Assembly (NCBI RefSeq): GCF_963169125.1 | Contig: NC_084798.1 | Coordinates: 175,799,980 to 175,863,979, forward strand | Direction of reading: 5' to 3' | Length of the DNA: 64,000 nucleotides | Origin: Humulus lupulus | Lineage: Eukaryota > Streptophyta > Magnoliopsida > Rosales > Cannabaceae | Shown here: one piece after another, positions 1-10,803 of the stretch | How positions within the stretch are numbered: position 1 is the first letter of the stretch | Layout of the letters: each line of letters starts with the position of its first letter | Made by a program: the position numbers and the translations under genes | The notes under the pieces: model-generated | Databases searched by the model: none | What the model was told of the DNA's origin: nothing | What the model saw: the letters and a program-made list of their open reading frames with translations, nothing else

Positions 1-1336
1 CAAAATTCAAGGCCTTGAAAATGGCCTAGCACCATAGCACAACCCTACAGGCGCCGTGGCACCCCAGCAGGGGCTCCCAGTCCTGAATCATCCCAACACT
101 AGGGCTCAGAAGAACAGGGCAGCGACACGCATACGCGAACTCAGAAAACTGGATTTTTCCCACCATTTTCCCCGAGCCAAAACTTACCCAAATCATTGCC
201 CAAGTATCCCCAAGTTCCAATTCGACCCAAATCTCCAAATAAACAACATAACACATAAACACTATAATCAAACTCAAACATACATCCTAGCTCCAAATCA
301 CCTAGTGGTTTAAAATTTCACAAAAACTTAAACCACACCAGAAACTCATTTCAGAATTCAAAGGAATCCTTACCTTAAGTAGGAATTCGACCCTGAGCTG
401 CTTCCAATCCCACTCCAAGCTTAAATTCTCAGATTCCTAAGTTTAAGCTTCACAAACTTCATCCTGAAACTAACAAAGTAGAACCCAAATTCAGCTCACA
501 ACCACATCACTTCCCACCAGAATTAAACAGAGAAATTGATTTAAAAGCTTACCATTGAACTTAACTAAGCCTCTGAACTAATTCCCAGAATTCCAAGTTG
601 CTAGCCTCCAAAATTCCAACCTTGAACCCTTGAATTTTCGGCCTAAAGTCCTTCAACACCAAGGACCATGTAGAAAGAGAGTGTGAGCCGCATGAGAGAG
701 AGAGAGAGAGAGCTAAGAGTTCTTTTGATTCTTTTCCTTCCTTTCCTTCTTTTCATCTTAGTATTTCTAGAGTTCCAGCTCCCAAACTGTGTATATCCAC
801 TGGCCAAAAGGTCTAGATTGCCCTTTAAGTATATCTAATCCTCAAGTGCCACAAAAGACAATTTCGTCATAAGCCATATCCCGCTAAGTCCTCGAGGACT
901 CCTACAAATCCCTGTTAATCCCGACATATCCAAATCATTACAAAATTACTAACCTCTACTCAATAAATCCCAAACTCATATTATATACCCAAAATACCCT
1001 TAGGCTCCTCCCGAGCCGGGTATTAGACCCCATTGTGACTTTCCAGCTAAATTGCTCCCTAGGACTGTCTTAGATCGTGCATCACTGATATATTACCTCT
1101 TACTCGTGGTGTCAATCAAAATATTCACCAATATAGCATTTTTGCCCTCAACGGGCTGAAATTACAAACATGCCCCTAATAGCCAAATGGGGCCCATATG
1201 CATATTTAATCTACCTAAACATGCATTTCTAATCACATACTCATCAAATTCACATATTAGCATAATAAATCAATTATTGCCCTCCAAGCATGCTAATCAA
1301 GGCCCTAAGCCTTATTAGCAAATTTGGGACACTACA
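1..1336 (-). repeat. S1: LTR of a gypsy-type element, cut by window start
   Basis: Read on the minus strand, the repeat starts with TGTAGTGTCCCAAATTTG at 1336 and matches the starts of two complete copies at 27428 and 45576 (TGTAATGCCCC, TGTAACGACCC). The shared block around a stop-free phrase 'cttgattag' and a GC-rich stretch near 1-110 are both recognisable in the 27428 copy. Only about half of a 2.5-2.8 kb LTR is inside the window, so its far end and target-site duplication cannot be seen. It interrupts the integrase C-terminal end of H1. No protein is encoded; small ORFs at 26-313 are chance. A short GA microsatellite lies at about 693-712. Whether it is a solo LTR or one LTR of a longer element is open. 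Confidence 0.75.
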
Positions 1337-2064
1337 CCCCAGGTCGAATGATAGACTCGATTTGGTAAGGTCCTTCCCAGTTAGGTCCGAGTACCTCGGC
1401 AGATGGGTCCCGTGTTGCTAAAAGTACACGCCTTAACACCAGGTCTCCCAATCCAAATTTTCTATCTCGAACCCTCTTATTGAAGTATCTAGTAGCTCGT
1501 TGCTGGTATGCAACATTTTTCAATTGGGCGTCATCTCATCTTTCGTCAAAAAGGTTTAGACTTTCTTTGACTTGAGATTAGTTCGAGGCCTGATTGCATG
1601 CATGGCTCCGTATTGTAGAGATTTTGACCTCAATAGGCAACATGGCCTCGTATCCATAAGCTAGGGAGATGGGAGTATGCCTCGTTGAAGTCCATGTTGT
1701 GGTTTGATAATCTAATAAACTTAAGATAATTCCTCGAGCCACTTTCCCTTTGCCTCCTCTAACCTTTTCTTTATGGAACTCTTTAGGGTCTTGTTGACTG
1801 CTTCGACCTGGGCATTTGACTGGGATGGGCGACAGAGGAGAAGCTTTTTATTATCCCATTTTTTTCACATAAGTGGGTAAACAGATCACTATCAAACTAG
1901 GTTCCATTGTCCGATACTATCTTTTTCGGCATCCCATATCGACAGACGATATTTTTTACAACAAAGTCTAAGACTTTTTTCGAGGTAATAGTGGCCAAGG
2001 GTTCAGCTTCGGTCCATTTTATGAAATAATCGACTGTGACCACAGTGTTCCTTACTCCACCTTT
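1337..2064 (-). pseudogene. H1 integrase, C-terminal half (Tat-like Ty3/gypsy)
   Basis: Minus-strand remnant of the integrase of element H1. The C-terminal part (1337-1523) reads a Tat-type integrase tail with RRVLLATRD and LGPNWEGPYQI motifs. The same tail occurs in E2 (33650-33850), E3 (45420-45575) and E4 (63920-63999). The upstream part (1524-2064) aligns with the integrase core of E2 and E3 at DNA level but is broken by stops. It is the continuation of 17001-17425, separated by the 14.9-kb A/B insertion, and about 120 bp of integrase seem missing at that junction compared with E3. The 1336 end is cut by S1. Not functional. Confidence 0.8.
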
Positions 2065-3982
2065 TGTAATGACCCAACTACTCTAGACTTTTGGACCATT
2101 AACAAAAACTATACATACTAATCCTTAATAAAACTTACAAGTGAAAATACCATGACTTTATTAAGAAACTTGTAAAAATAAAAGTTAAACTTACATAAAA
2201 TTCAAGTTAGGATATGGGATCCCATTGTTTTAAAAACAAAACATAACATAATTTAAAATAAAAAGGGATTACATAATAAGTGCAGAAAAATACATGTAAA
2301 AATCATAAAAACAAAACTACATCCTCGAATCGTAACGCTCGGCTCTTGAATCCATTCGACCTCAATACACATTCTCCAAGCTACCAAGAACCTTTCCTGC
2401 CACTAAGTCTATTTTCCTGCACATATAAACAAAAAGGAATGAGCCCAATGCCCAGCAAGGAAAATTCTAACACATAGATCATATACATAAATTTCATAAG
2501 AAACATAAAAACATAACATAACACTTATATCATACTCATACTATAATGGCCATTATTACTTGGGGTCCCATAGACTAAACAAGTCATATGCCCATTAGAT
2601 TAGTGGGGTCCTACTAGCTAAGCAGGTCATATGCCCATAATCTATTTGGGGCTTGTTAGTCATATGTGTCATATGCCCAAGCCTACAAACATACATATCA
2701 TAACATATTTCATAACATAAAAACATAAGATAACATATAAACATATAACATATGAATTCTATCCTATTTTCCTTACCAAAATTACCGGGATAAGAGGACA
2801 GAGTTGGGACTTTGGAACACTCCTAAGAACCATTTGAAAAAGAGTAAGTATAGTGAAGAAGAGAAATGAAAGGAATGGAAGGACTAAACCATTGAGAAAA
2901 TACTTACCAAAAACTTAATCACAAGTTCTTTGATTTCCTAACCAAAATAAAGATTAAGGTTAGAGGGCTGAGTAGAAGACTATGAGAACTTAAAATAAAA
3001 TAATACCAATGAACCAAGGTGTGGAAATACCTTGAAGACTTGTAAGACCAATCTCAAACCTCGAACCAAAATACTATAAAACCTTACTTCCCCAAGTGTT
3101 TGATAAGCTTATGATGATCAAGCTTATGATTTCCAACCCAAGTGTTTACACTCTCACACTCACCTAGCAACTTGCAGCCTCTGAACTTAGAGCAAAAGAT
3201 GAATAATGGCTGGGTACGAGGTCCTATTTATAGAGTTTAGGAATGAAAGGATCTTAATTTAACTTGAATAAAAATAATGGCTTTTTAAGTGAAAATAATT
3301 TGAATTATCGTTCAGCAGAGGCTGAAGACTCGTTCAAAAAGATGCTGGACTTATCAAGAGGTTGAAGAGTTGAATGGAAAATAATTGCAAAAACATTCAA
3401 AATATGCTGAAGGAGGCGATATATCGCCCCCTATAGCTGCGATATATTGCCTAGACCATTATGCCCGAGGCAAACGTGCATCATTTCGTGTTTTCCGTAT
3501 CTACGTGCTACGATATATTGCCCCCTATAGCTGTGATATATCGGCATACGCGGATTATTTAAACACGAAATTACACATTTTTAGCTTAATTCAAATTGAG
3601 CGAACAGCCTTGACTAAGCCCTCAAACCTATTCAAAGCTGCTGACTGACCTTAGAGCATTCAAATTTTACCCTTATTAAATTTAATCCTCTAAATACTTA
3701 ATCCTTAATCACCCATACATAACATGTGCTTAAAATCCTATTGGTTCTTATCTAAACCTTATAGTATAATAAATATTATCCTCAATATCAGTCATATTAA
3801 TCAAACCTTAGGTTAAAATTAATATTCTTAAACTATAGGTTAAACATAGAAAATCTACAAGTACTACTATGAGTGTCCAAATAAATCCCGGTCTGAACCA
3901 AAAATCCACAGTCATAAAGATAATACTATACTACTATTATACTACTATCTAACTTAGCTAAGTAAAGTTCTTGGACTCTACA
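2065..3982 (-). repeat. Element A 3' LTR
   Basis: In element orientation it begins TGTAGAGTCC at 3982 and ends GGGTCATTACA at 2065, the same ends as the LTRs of B (15456-17000). It is 1918 bp. It has TATAAATA on the minus strand at 3225-3232. Near its end is a tandem block (2540-2690) of degenerate units with 'catatgccca'. A pair of direct repeats containing GATATATC palindromes lies at 3416-3545. A short TAG-rich run just inside its start (about 3925-3960) is the likely ancestor of the triplet array next to B. It differs from the B LTRs enough to be another subfamily. Confidence 0.88.
3225..3232 (-). promoter_or_regulatory. TATA box of element A LTR
   Basis: TATAAATA on the minus strand in context ctcTATAAATAgg, matching the TATA context of the B 5' LTR at 8952-8959. 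Position inside U3 fits an LTR promoter. Inferred from sequence only. Confidence 0.6.
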
Positions 3983-3996
3983 ATTCTCCCCTTCTA
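3983..3996 (-). other. Polypurine tract of element A
   Basis: Minus strand reads TAGAAGGGGAGAAT directly before the 3' LTR. This is the expected plus-strand priming site of an LTR retrotransposon. B has an equivalent at 15441-15455. Confidence 0.75.
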
Positions 3997-4007
3997 AAAA
4001 GAATTTC

Positions 4008-4741
4008 GTCCTCGAAATTTACTTACCAAATAACTCCGGATACCGGCATTGCATGTCCTCCTCCAACTCCCACGTTGCCTCTCGTTCAAAACTATTACTC
4101 CATAGGACTTTGACTATAGGAAAGCTCTTGGACCGTAACTACTTCATCCCCCTATCTAGGATGCCAACCGGTCACTCCTCGTAACTTAAGTCTTTCTGGA
4201 GTGCTATTGTATCGTACTTGAGGACGTGAGATGGGTCTGACACATATTCGCGTAGCATCGAGATGTGGAACACGTTGTGACTATCGGCTAGTGCTGGCGG
4301 TAGGGCTAGTCTATACGCAATTGCCCCCACTTTGTCCAATATCTCAAAAGGACCTATGAATCGGGGACTAAGCTTGCCTTTCTTCCCAAACTGCTTGACA
4401 CCTTTCATAGGAGATATCTTCAGGAAGACTTGATCTCCAATTTGGAATTCCACATCACGTCGCTTGGCATCCGCATAGCTTTTCTGACGACTTTGAGCAC
4501 CAAGCATACGCTGTCTAATAAGCGCTACTGCTTCTTGAGCTTGTCTAACAACTTCGGGCCCTAGAAGCTGCCTTTCTCCTACCTCGTCCCAATGCAACGG
4601 TGATCGGCACCTTCTTCCATATAGCAACTCATAAGGTGCCATCCCGATCGTTGACTGGTAGCTGTTGTTGTACGAGAACTCGATCAGCGGCAAGTACTTA
4701 TTCCATGATCCTCCGAAATCAAGTACACACGTGCGTAGCAT
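4008..4741 (-). pseudogene. Element A integrase C-terminus and chromodomain
   Basis: Minus strand. ORF 4741-4172 (189 aa) holds the integrase C-terminal region: NNSYQSTIGMAPYELLYGR, then the GPFEIL and HNVFHISMLR motifs typical of plant chromoviruses. It ends at a TGA, but the same frame continues to about 4008 as a chromodomain: ILDRGMK, PIVKVLW and EATWELEEDM, with one more in-frame stop in RGMK*LR. In this family the chromodomain tail targets integration to marked chromatin. Upstream the frame is continuous with 4766-5776, separated by one in-frame TAG at 4763-4765 in QS*RTIQ. Confidence 0.85.
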
Positions 4742-4765
4742 ATCCTCTAAAATCTGAATCGTACG

Positions 4766-5776
4766 CTAAGACTGCCCATCTGTCTGAGGATGAAAAGTTG
4801 TACTAAGACTTAACTTAGTACCCATAGCTTGCTGTAAACTTCGCCAAAATCTCGATGTAAACACCGATCCTCTATTTGACACTATTGTCTTGGGGATTCC
4901 ATGCAACCGTACTATCTCTTGGATGTATATGTCTGCATATTGGTCTACCGTGTATGAAGTCTTAACAGGCAAGAAATGAGCCAACATGGTTAGTATATCT
5001 ATTACTATCCAAGCAGAATCATGCTGCTTATTCGTCTTTGGCAAACTCGTCACGAAGTCCATTGCTATATCGTCCCACTTCCATTCTGGTACGCTAAGCG
5101 GTTGCAATAAACCTGTAGGCCGCTGATGCTCTGCTTTCACTTGCTGGCATACAAGACATTTGGACACGAATTCTGCTATGTCCTTTTTCATCCTTGGCCA
5201 CCAATAGATTGCCTTGATGTCATGAGTCATCTTGGTAGACCCTGGGTGAACTGAGTACGGGGTACTGTGCGCTTCTTCCAGAATCGTCTTCTTAATACTT
5301 TGATCATTTGGCACGCATACCTGATCCTTATATCTCAATAAACCTTGGCTAGATATTGAGAAATTTGTAGTCTTGCCTTCTCTGTCTGCATCCATATGTG
5401 CTGCTAGTGTGTCATCATGTCTCTGTCCAATCCGTATGTCCTCTAGTAGATTCGATTGAATAGACAAGTTAGCCAGCTTGCCTATAACTACTTCTATTCC
5501 GGCACTGATCAGCTCCTGCTGTAGCGGCTTTTCTATTCTGGATAAAGCTGCTAAATTTCCATAACTTTTTTTACTAAGCGCATCGGCAACTACGTTCGCC
5601 TTTCCTGGGTGGTATAGGATTTCGCAGTCGTAATCCTTTACTAACTCCAACCACCTGTGCTGCCTCATGTTGAGCTCCTTCTGAGTAAAGAAGTACTTTA
5701 AACTCTTGTGGTCCGTATAAATCTCGCACCGTTCTCCGTAAAGATAATAGCGCCAGATTTTTAACGCAAAGACCAC
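4766..5776 (-). pseudogene. Element A RNase H end and integrase (zinc finger, catalytic core)
   Basis: Minus-strand ORF of 336 aa. It begins inside RNase H ([11 protein letters not shown] holds the last catalytic Asp), then the connection domain [13 protein letters not shown], an HHCC zinc finger ([11 protein letters not shown]...CLVCQQ) and the DDE core. The first catalytic Asp is present in [13 protein letters not shown]. The second is replaced by Asn: [10 protein letters not shown] where the family has SDRG. A 31-nt deletion at the junction with the next ORF upstream (near 5775), with gca microhomology at its ends, shifts the frame. It removes the RNase H segment carrying the catalytic Glu (MELAA in copy B). 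Both RNase H and integrase are therefore dead. Confidence 0.88.
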
Positions 5777-6692
5777 CGCTGCTCGTACTCCTTCAATTGT
5801 CGTGAGGCATAGGCTATCACCTTGTCATTTTCCATGAGTACGCAGCCCAATCCTTGCTTCGATGCATCGCAGTAGACAACGAACTTATCGTTGGGTGTCT
5901 GTACACTGAGTACTGGTGTTGAGCAAAGCTTATCCTTAAGCAACTGGAAGCTTTCTTCACACTTATCATTCCAGTTAAATTTTGTTGCTTCCGGGTCAGG
6001 TTGGTGAGCGGAGTGGCTATCTTAGAAAAGCCCTCTACAAACTTCCTATAATAGCCTGCTAACCCTAGAAAGCTTCTTACTTCGGATGCGTTCTTTGGTC
6101 TGGGCCAATCCTTCACGGCCTCTACCTTTGATGGGTCTACTGCAACTCCGTCTTTCGATATAATGTGCCCGAGGAACGCTACTTGCGAAAGCCAAAATTC
6201 ACATTTCTTGAACTTTGCGTAGAGTTGATGCTCCTTCAATCGTGTCAAAATCAACCTCAAATGTTCCTCGTGCTCTACTTCATCCTTGGAGTATATCAAA
6301 ATGTCATCGATGAACACACCGACGAATTTATCCAAGTAGTCTTTGAAGACCCTATTCATTAAGTCCATAAACGCGGCTGGTGCGTTAGTAAGACCAAAAG
6401 ACATAACCAAGAACTCGTAATGTCCATAACGAGTCCTAAAGGCTGTCTTAGGAATATCTTCTCCCTTTACTTTGAGCTGATGATACCCAGACCATAAATC
6501 GATCTTTGAAAATACAGTTGCGCCTCGGAGTTGATCAAACAAATCGTCAATCTGAGGTAGCGGGTACTTGTTTTTAATCGTTACTTTGTTCAGCTCACGA
6601 TAGTCTATGCACATCCGCATACTTCCGTCCTTCTTCTTCACAAATAGTACCGGAGCTCCCCATGGTGAATGGCTTGGCCTAATAAAACCCAA
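5777..6692 (-). pseudogene. Element A reverse transcriptase and RNase H start
   Basis: Minus strand, two overlapping frames (6692-5817 and 5943-5761). The 291-aa ORF is a near-complete Ty3/gypsy [60 protein letters not shown] and the catalytic FIDDILIYS box, then [11 protein letters not shown] of the thumb. The RNase H start follows in another frame ([15 protein letters not shown], first catalytic Asp), so at least one frameshift lies near 5943-5990. Key RT residues look intact, but the polyprotein is broken. Part of element A pol. Confidence 0.9.
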
Positions 6693-6710
6693 GTCTAGGA
6701 GTTCTTGTAG

Positions 6711-7177
6711 CTACGTCTTTAACTCCTTGAGTTCCGTAGGTGCCATAAGGTATGGTGCCTTAGAGATAGGCTCGGTGCCTAGTACTAATTCTATCGTGAA
6801 GTCTATTTCTCGAGTTGGCGGCAATCCTGGCAAGTCATCGGGAAATACCTCTGGAAATTCTTGTATAACTCGGACATCTCCAACCTTAAGTGGCGTCTCC
6901 CTTTCCCCGTTCGTGATGCTGGCTAAGAATGCTTGACATCCTTTCTCCATCATTCTCTGAGCTTTGAGAGATGATACTAACGGGGTGCGTAATCCTGAAG
7001 CTTGTCCCATGAAGCATAGTTTCTGGCCGTCAGGAGTCTAGAATATCACCTTCTTGCATTTACAGTCGATGGTTGCGCCATGCTGTGCTAGCCAATCCAT
7101 GCCTAGTATCATGTCAAAGTCCTTGATCATAAGTTCTATCAGGTCTCCTTCTAGTTCTATGTCCTCAATCTTGATCG
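6711..7177 (-). pseudogene. Element A protease remnant and PR-RT linker
   Basis: Minus strand, two short ORFs. 7176-7038 reads IKIEDIELEGDLIEL and ILGMDWLAQHGATIDC, the C-terminal half of a chromovirus retropepsin. 7010-6711 reads the linker into RT with FPEVFPDDLPGLPPTREIDF. The catalytic Asp half of the protease is missing, because A stops at 7177 where the triplet array starts. Alignment to copy B (12243-12400) shows homology ending just before the IKIED segment. The long poly-leucine extension of the ORF is only the triplet array. Confidence 0.82.
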
Positions 7178-7314
7178 ATAGTAGTAGCAGTAGCAATAGC
7201 AATAGCAGTAGCAGTAGCAGTAGTAGCAGTAGTAGTAGCAGTAGTAGTAGTAGCAGTAGTAGTAGCAGTAGCAGTAGCAGTAGCAATAGCAGTAGTAGCA
7301 GTAGCAGCAGCAGC

Positions 7315-7381
<67 letters not shown>

Positions 7382-7547
7382 ATAGTAGTAGCAGTAACAG
7401 TAGCAATAGTAGTAGTAGTAGTAATAGCAGTAGCAGTAGCAGTAGTAGTAGCAGTAGTAGTAGTAGCAGTAGAAGTAGTAGCAGTATAGTAGCAGTAGCA
7501 GTAGCACTAGCAGTAGCAGTAGCAGCAGCAGCAGCAGTAGCAGTAGC

Positions 7548-7585
<38 letters not shown>

Positions 7586-7682
7586 GAGTAGTAGTAGTAG
7601 CAGTAGTAGTAGCAGTAGTAGTAGCAGTAGCAGTAGCAGTAGCAGTAGTAGTAGCAGTAGCAGTAGCAGTAGCAGTAGCAGC

Positions 7683-7717
<35 letters not shown>

Positions 7718-7985
7718 CAGCAGTAACATTAGCAATAGTAGTAGCAGCAGTAACATTAGCAATAGTAGTAGTAGTAGCAGTAGCAGTAGCAGTAGCAGTA
7801 GTAGTAGCAGTAGTAGTAGCAGTAGTAGTAGTAGCAGTAGTAGTAGTAGCAGTAGCAGTAGTAGCAGTATAGGTAGCAGTAGCAGTAGCAGTAGCAGTAG
7901 CAGTAGCACTAGCAGTAGCAGTAGCACTAGCACTAGCAGTAGCAGTAGCAGTAGCAGCAGCAGTAGCAGTAGTAGTAGCAGCAGC

Positions 7986-8020
<35 letters not shown>

Positions 8021-8327
8021 GAGTAGTAGCAGTAGCAGTAGCAGTAGCAGTAGCAGTAGCAGTAGCAGTAGCAGTAGCAGTAGCAGTAGCAGTAGCAGTA
8101 GCAGTAGCAGTAGCAGTAGCAGTAGCAGTAGCAGTAGCAGTAGCAGTAGCAGTAGCAGTAACAATAGCAGTAGCAGCAGCAGTAGTAGCAGCAGCAGTAG
8201 TAGCAGCAGCAGTAGTAGCAGCAGCAGTAGCAGTAGTAGCAGTAGTAGCAGCAATAGTAGCAGCAGTAGTAGCAGTAGTAGTAGCAATAGTAGCAGCAGT
8301 AGCAGCAGTAGCAGCAGCAGCAGCAGT
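7178..8327. repeat. 1.15-kb TAG/CAG triplet microsatellite at the A/B junction
   Basis: Almost uninterrupted triplets on the plus strand, mainly AGT and AGC units. Pure AGT runs occur at about 7316-7380. A long regular hexamer run of AGCAGT lies at about 8025-8159. Variant units (AAT, ACT, ATT, AGG) are scattered. Left flank is the element A protease; right flank is the B 5' LTR, beginning at TTTGTAGTATG. The LTR of this family carries a short native TAG run just before that sequence (15488-15512 in the B 3' LTR), so the array most likely expanded from it. The long ORFs here (poly-Leu, poly-Ser, Ala-Val) are artefacts of repeat translation. Confidence 0.95.
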
Positions 8328-10116
8328 TTGTAGTATGTTAGATTCAGTGAATTTTGGTTCAAATCGGGACTTAGTTGGAAACTTGTAGCAACAGTTATGA
8401 ATTTTATAAGTTTAACCTATAGTTTAAGAATATTAATTATAACATAAGGTTTAGTTTTTTTAGTAGTTATGATTATTATAGTATAGTATAGGTTTATGAT
8501 AATAGTAGCATTGTTTGTGGATTAGGTTGTTATTTAAATAATTAAATAGATTTTCTTTAACTTTAGGGTACTGTAACTTCCGACCTATTTTTGACCCAGT
8601 TGTATTATAAATTTCGAAAAATAGTATTTCTAGAAACTTGTAGATAATTGAATTAGTTTTCTAACGGTATAAAGATAGTCTAAATCGAAATCATACAGCT
8701 CTAGTTATATTGATTTTACTCCAGGTGAGTTTGGAGTTACGAGATTTAGGAAGTTAGAAGTTAGAATTCTATTTTATTTAAATTTAAATTTGGATTATAG
8801 TTTGAATGAAATTAAGTATTTTTTTAATAAAATAAAGTTCTAGAAGCTCTAGAACCTTCCAGGACCATTAAGAGCATGACACTTGTCATAATCATGTTTA
8901 TTTAAGGATTTAAGTATTTTTTTTAATAGGATAGTTTCACTCCTCAAACTCTATAAATAGGAGCTAGTGCTCAGCCATTTTTTCTTCATTCTTTAAGCTG
9001 TGTTCAGAGCCTTCAAGCTGCTAAGATTTCTATAGAGTGATACACTTGGGTTTTGGGGAATAAAAGTTTTATCATTTTAAGTTTTATAAACACTTGGGTG
9101 GTGAGATAAAGTGTGTTTTCGATATTGAAGTTTAGATCGGTTCTAGTTCATCCAAGGTAATATTATTCATAAGTTCTATTCTTTATGAATCCTTAGTTTT
9201 CCTTTTTCCTTAAGTCTCTTTCAAATCCTAACTTCTGTTTATGGTTTCGTGGTTAGGTTTTTAAGTTCTTAAACATTAAGGTTCTCGGTAAGTTTCTCTC
9301 TTTGTTGGTTTAGTTTTCTTTCATCTTCTTTTCTATAGATACTCATATGTTTTTATGTTGGTTTTAGGAGTGTTCCAAATCCCGTCCTTGTTCTCAAATA
9401 TCCCGGTGTTGGTAAGGAAAATAGGATAGTTTTATATGCTTATATGTTATGATATGTTTATGTTCTAATATGTTATGTTATGTTCTAAAATGTATGATAT
9501 GTTATATGATTATGTTTTTATGTTGCTAGGGGCTCATAGTTACTTTGCTAAATGTATTTTGAGGCTTATAGTTGCTTAGCTAGTAAACCCCTATGTTTTT
9601 ATGTTATCTAGGGCTCATAGTTGCTTAGCTAGCAAACCTCAATGTATTTTGAGGCTCATAATTGCTTAGCTAGCAAACCCTAGTGTTTACCATGTACATG
9701 GGTTAGAATTGTGATATATGTTTCCTTGCTGGGCATTAGGCTCTTTCCTTTATTTTCATGTATGCAGGAAAATAGTAATGGTGGCGGAAGGATTCTTGGT
9801 AGCTTGGCTTGTGTATTAAGGATGACGGGATTTAATGGACTGCGTGACGATTCGAGGACAATGTTATTTTTAGTCTCTTTAAATTATTTTTTTATGTATT
9901 TTTTCGCATTTAGTTTTGTAAACAATTTCCTTTAGTTTAAAGTTATGTTTTATTCTAAAACAATGGGATCCCATACCGCTCATTTATGTATTTCAATATT
10001 TACTTTGAAGTTTTTAATAAAGTTAAGAATGTTCCTTATGTATGTTTTCTCCAAAATAGTGGCTACGTCTAGTAGTTTTAATTGTCCAAGGTCTTAGAAA
10101 TAGTTTTGTCATTACA
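8326..10116 (+). repeat. Element B 5' LTR, 5' end replaced by triplet array
   Basis: Aligns with the B 3' LTR (15511-17000) from AGTTTGTAGTATG onward and ends with ATTACA at 10116, directly before the primer site. The first ~50 bp of U3 (TGTAGAGTCC...) are missing. It contains about 293 bp (roughly 8827-9119) that are absent from the 3' LTR, including the TATA box. A block of about three ~60-bp tandem units built on 'ctcatagttgcttagctagcaaac' lies at 9530-9690 and is conserved in the 3' LTR (16430-16566). Confidence 0.88.
8952..8959 (+). promoter_or_regulatory. TATA box of element B 5' LTR
   Basis: TATAAATA in the context ctcTATAAATAggag, the same context as in element A. It lies in the part of U3 that the 3' LTR has lost. 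A transcription start about 30 bp downstream is inferred. Confidence 0.65.
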
Positions 10117-10118
10117 GT

Positions 10119-10136
10119 TGGTATTAGAGCAACGGT
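10119..10136 (+). other. Primer binding site of element B (initiator tRNA-Met type)
   Basis: Two bases after the LTR end the sequence reads TGGTATTAGAGCAACGG. This is one change from the TGGTATCAGAGC that pairs with the 3' end of plant initiator tRNA-Met, the common primer of this group. Confidence 0.8.
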
Positions 10137-10803
10137 CCATTTGCATGAAGTTCTCCTTGATACACACGCTCAAGCTCTGAATCTAACCACCATTGTAAGT
10201 GTTTATGTTATAATTGTTATGGTTATGTGTTTAGTTAACGTTTTAGCCCCTATGTCTTCAGTTAATAATATTTATAAATTAGTTTATTTATTTTATTTAT
10301 TATCTTTGCATTTATGATTGTTTTTAGTGAAAACCTTTTTCCAAATGAATATCATTGTTATTTTTGAATGACATGTATGAGTTTGATTTTTTTTTCTACA
10401 ATCATAATAAATACTAAATTTAATAAATAATGACCAAGTTCGGTGAGGGTGGATACAAATCAATGGACCGAGTTCTATATTGAGAGTTTAGGGGGCCATA
10501 GTAGTGGGAATGATTTTACTGATCCCAGCCCTCCCTCAATATAGTTAACTTTGGAACAACGACGAGTTTCGAGCCTGAGAATTAAGTCATATAGGATTAT
10601 TAGAAACACACTTAGAAAATAATAAAGATGTCTTATTTTTCTAAGTATAGAAAAACACCCTAATTATAAAGAAGGTTTCTATAATTTTTCATGAGAAATC
10701 ATAATTAACAGGTCCGAGTTATGTTTGCTTAGATTAAGTTTTGCCTTAGAGCCTATTAGGGTAAGTTCCAACATGTTCTTGACTGTTAGAACTTTTGCTG
10801 AAG
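10137..10803 (+). other. Element B untranslated leader
   Basis: AT-rich, no coding potential seen. It lies between the primer site and the gag start codon at 10804. Ordinary for the family. Confidence 0.6.

Larger units (their letters stand above)
2065..7177 (-). mobile_element. Element A: 5'-truncated chromovirus-like Ty3/gypsy retrotransposon
   Basis: Minus-strand element consisting of, in its own order, protease remnant, RT, RNase H, integrase, chromodomain, polypurine tract and 3' LTR. The 5' LTR, primer site, gag and first part of protease are absent: homology to sister copy B stops at about 7177, where the triplet array begins. The terminal chromodomain and PR-RT-RH-INT order place it in the plant chromoviruses (Tekay/Del-like). 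It sits in the integrase of H1. Left flank CCTTT (2060-2064) does not match the flank at the right end of B, as expected if A and B are two insertions joined later. Confidence 0.85.

Noticed and set aside
7038..8362. Long ORFs of poly-Leu, poly-Ser and Ala-Val/Tyr-Cys on both strands
   Set aside because: They are translations of the TAG/CAG triplet array; a stop-free triplet repeat gives long ORFs in several frames.
8952..8959. Host gene promoter at TATAAATA
   Set aside because: It sits in LTR U3 at the same place as in other copies, so it is an LTR promoter.
10119..10136. tRNA gene at the primer site
   Set aside because: Only the short complement of a tRNA 3' end is present; no cloverleaf. 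No tRNA or rRNA gene was seen anywhere in the window.
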